From contig JARGNR010000065.1 in assembly GCA_029212405.1 (NCBI GenBank), positions 1-33,603 on the forward strand: 33,603 bases of DNA. Reading direction: 5' to 3'. Numbering within the stretch: position 1 is the first letter of the stretch; each line of letters begins with the position of its first letter. This document shows, in pieces, positions 31,919 to 33,603 of this stretch. Made by a program: the position numbers and the translations under genes. Below the pieces are notes generated by a model. It did not search any database. It was given only the letters and a program-made list of their open reading frames with translations, and was not told where the DNA came from. The DNA comes from Saprospiraceae bacterium. GTDB taxonomy: Bacteria > Bacteroidota > Bacteroidia > Chitinophagales > Saprospiraceae.

Positions 31919-32455
31919 CTATTCGATGAAGGTGACATATTCATTAATTTTTCTTTCTAATCGTGCTGCTAAGAATTTATTCCCATCTTTCAATTTTTTG
32001 TGAATTAATTGGGCTTCTTTTTGGTACTTTATCTTCTTTTGATTTGTCCAATACGCTGGCGGTTTTTGTAGATTACAAATCCGATCTGCCATTTTTACTG
32101 CCCAGATTTCTTTGGGTTGTTGTTGGATCCGACTTAAACTATCTAACATCATCTTTTCTTTTCCTTCCAAGCCCTCATTCTTTGTCAATGCCATTACTCC
32201 GTGAGCTACTTGTTGTCCAAAAAGCATTTTTACATCTTCAAAAGATTGTTCAGTATCTTCAATGGAATCATGAAGGATGGCACACTTTATAGCCAAATCT
32301 GCATTCATATCTTTTTCATGATTTACCGCATTTAATATTTCAAATGTTACACTTCCAATATGGTTTAGATACTCCATTCGATCCCCATATTTTTGACCAT
32401 TATGCAATTTCGATGCTAATTGCCAAACTTCTTGTAATTCATCTATTGACCACAT
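31919..32455 (-). CDS. HD-domain phosphohydrolase, SpoT/MESH1-like
   Basis: ATG start, 178 residues, cytosolic. The HD_4 arrangement is present: HNGQKYG (18-24), His32 in YLNHIGSV, HDSIEDT with His62 and Asp63, and VKMADRICNL with Asp124. These are the metal-binding residues of stand-alone ppGpp hydrolases and MESH1-like enzymes. The synthetase, TGS and ACT domains of full SpoT are absent, so a pyrophosphohydrolase acting on ppGpp or a related nucleotide is likely, though other HD substrates are possible. The gene is a single unit with about 130-base gaps. Confidence 0.85.
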   Translation of the reverse strand: MWSIDELQEVWQLASKLHNGQKYGDRMEYLNHIGSVTFEILNAVNHEKDMNADLAIKCAILHDSIEDTEQSFEDVKMLFGQQVAHGVMALTKNEGLEGKEKMMLDSLSRIQQQPKEIWAVKMADRICNLQKPPAYWTNQKKIKYQKEAQLIHKKLKDGNKFLAARLERKINEYVTFIE

Positions 32456-32587
32456 TCTATTCTATTTATTTATTAGTAATTAGCTTTTTTGGTAGATATT
32501 CTATTATTCTATGCTCTGTTTTAATCATAAAAGAGATAAATCTCTCCACAATCTAGTTTCTTATTTACAAACGAGTTTTTTTACCAA

Positions 32588-33556
32588 TTATTCATCTGGT
32601 ACTTCATATTTTTCTAGAGTATCAACATATTGGATTAGGGAGTCAACATTATAATTTTCAAGATAATTTTCAAGAAGTTCGTTTACCTTTTGAGCGGTCT
32701 TGAGCAATTCCTTATCCCCATCTACAAGCTTTTCTCTTACTGTGGGTATTAGATTAGATGAAAGAAACCCATTATTTGCTTTTAGAATTTGCGATTGCTT
32801 AATTGAAACCTTTTGCTTCCCCATACAGTATGCACACAATCCTGCTTCCCATGCTCTTTTTCTATTTAATCTTTCTATATCTTCAGCATCTATATATCCT
32901 TTACCTAGACACCTCGGACACAAAACTTCTTCTCTATCATCCAATTCAAGATTTTCAATTGTGTGGAACAGGTTAGTTGTATGTCCACTTTCTCCGTTGT
33001 TTGGATTTAATTGCATCCTATTTTTCTCGATTTCTAATCTCTGAATGTAATCCAGCCGAGTAGTGCTTACATTAAGCTTTTTACACCTGTAAGCTTTTAC
33101 CGACCTATCTATCTTATCGAATGGTTCACCTAACAAATCATCGATCAACTTTAGAATTATTGCATCCACTTGCATTCCTTCTTTTTCATAAGGAATTTCA
33201 TTTCCTTGCACCAGTTGAGTTTTACCTTCGCTTGAAATAATATATCTTCCATAATTTTCTTCATGATTCCTATAGCTAATAATAAAAGTCATGGAAGTAG
33301 CAGAATATGCATAACTCATGGAGCTAACTTTTACGGACGAATAGCACTCAGTTATCCATTTATGTGGATAGAATATTAGTGTAGCTTTATCTGTAAATAA
33401 CAATGTAAATTCTTCTTTTGGAGTCCAGTTTGAAGAAGCATCTTCAAATGTGATTTCTTCAATGATTTCTATATCCCATCGTAAATCATCTTCTAGTTTT
33501 TTCAAATTCTTTTCGAAGTTGTCTGTAATTACCAATCCTGCAATATTAAGTCCCAT
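32588..33556 (-). CDS. Hypothetical protein with a DnaJ-like zinc ribbon
   Basis: ATG start, 322 residues, no signal peptide. The N-terminal 140 residues (MGLNIAGLVITDNFEKNLKK, then NWTPKEEFTLLFTDKATLIFY) form an alpha/beta domain recurrent in Bacteroidota proteins of unknown role, often as single genes. A zinc-binding pair of knuckles follows: CPRCLGKGY (Cys213, Cys216) and CAYCMGK (Cys241, Cys244). Two CxxCxGK-type knuckles are the DnaJ zinc-centre pattern, here with a 24-residue spacer. The C-terminus is helical (KLVDGDKELLKTAQKVNELLE). It may be a chaperone-like or nucleic-acid-binding protein; the function is unknown. The gene begins 47 bases from the right edge. Confidence 0.7.
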   Translation of the reverse strand: MGLNIAGLVITDNFEKNLKKLEDDLRWDIEIIEEITFEDASSNWTPKEEFTLLFTDKATLIFYPHKWITECYSSVKVSSMSYAYSATSMTFIISYRNHEENYGRYIISSEGKTQLVQGNEIPYEKEGMQVDAIILKLIDDLLGEPFDKIDRSVKAYRCKKLNVSTTRLDYIQRLEIEKNRMQLNPNNGESGHTTNLFHTIENLELDDREEVLCPRCLGKGYIDAEDIERLNRKRAWEAGLCAYCMGKQKVSIKQSQILKANNGFLSSNLIPTVREKLVDGDKELLKTAQKVNELLENYLENYNVDSLIQYVDTLEKYEVPDE

Positions 33557-33603
33557 ATGTTTTTTTAATTGAAGTGAACCACATAATCATTTTTTGATGA
33601 TCA

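Overview
The window looks like an accessory stretch of a Bacteroidota chromosome, probably a marine or free-living Cytophagia, Saprospiria or Flavobacteriia member. The evidence is an AT-rich composition (roughly two thirds A+T by eye), type A and type B C-terminal sorting domains of the type IX secretion system (T9SS), many short lipoproteins with a Bacteroidota-style lipobox, few Shine-Dalgarno sequences, and TAnnTTTG-type -7 boxes. No rRNA, tRNA, CRISPR array, intact transposase or integrase was recognised. Every convincing gene is on the minus strand, so the region is read right to left; rightward ORFs look like shadows. Layout from left to right: (1) 1-3.4 kb is partly decayed: a gene-free stretch with a possible integrase-like relic, a TTG-start ORF with an SH3-like tail, an Asp-box propeller lipoprotein, a short HEAT-like ORF with a coupled mini-ORF, and the orphan C-terminus of a giant T9SS-exported protein. 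(2) 3.4-8.4 kb holds a probable DUF4943 lipoprotein, a seven-repeat T9SS propeller protein, an unknown 382-residue protein preceded by a run of 14 CAT triplets, and three small lipoprotein or membrane genes, one only 54 codons. (3) 8.4-15.8 kb has a lipase-like hydrolase overlapping a GH3 beta-glucosidase-type lipoprotein, a Reg_prop propeller lipoprotein, a YD-repeat-like exported protein and a tandem pair of paralogous lipoproteins. (4) 15.8-26.4 kb is a string of short, functionally unrelated single genes (VOC lipoprotein, DUF2200, unknowns, DUF6843 membrane protein, dienelactone hydrolase, EGF-like lipoprotein, CPBP protease, split ORF, amidohydrolase, PhzF) separated by intergenic segments carrying short recurring and inverted motifs. 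It has the look of a gene-cassette array, but no integrase is visible. (5) 26.4-33.6 kb holds a 48-codon ORF, an exported thioredoxin-fold protein, a T9SS protein with three tandem carbohydrate-binding-like modules, a secreted beta-helix protein with a tail-fibre-like C-terminus, a SpoT-like HD hydrolase and a zinc-ribbon protein. Functionally the window is dominated by envelope and secreted proteins. The GH3 enzyme with its overlapping hydrolase, and the pair of the three-module protein and the beta-helix protein, plausibly serve polysaccharide binding and breakdown at the cell surface; there is no SusC/SusD pair, so this is not a canonical polysaccharide utilisation locus. The most interesting unexplained signals are the dispersed intergenic motifs (TGAAGTGATTT and TTTTAGCAGAA), the near-identical direct repeats flanking the amidohydrolase gene, the 14 tandem ATG codons upstream of the 382-residue gene, and several gene ends that look cut.
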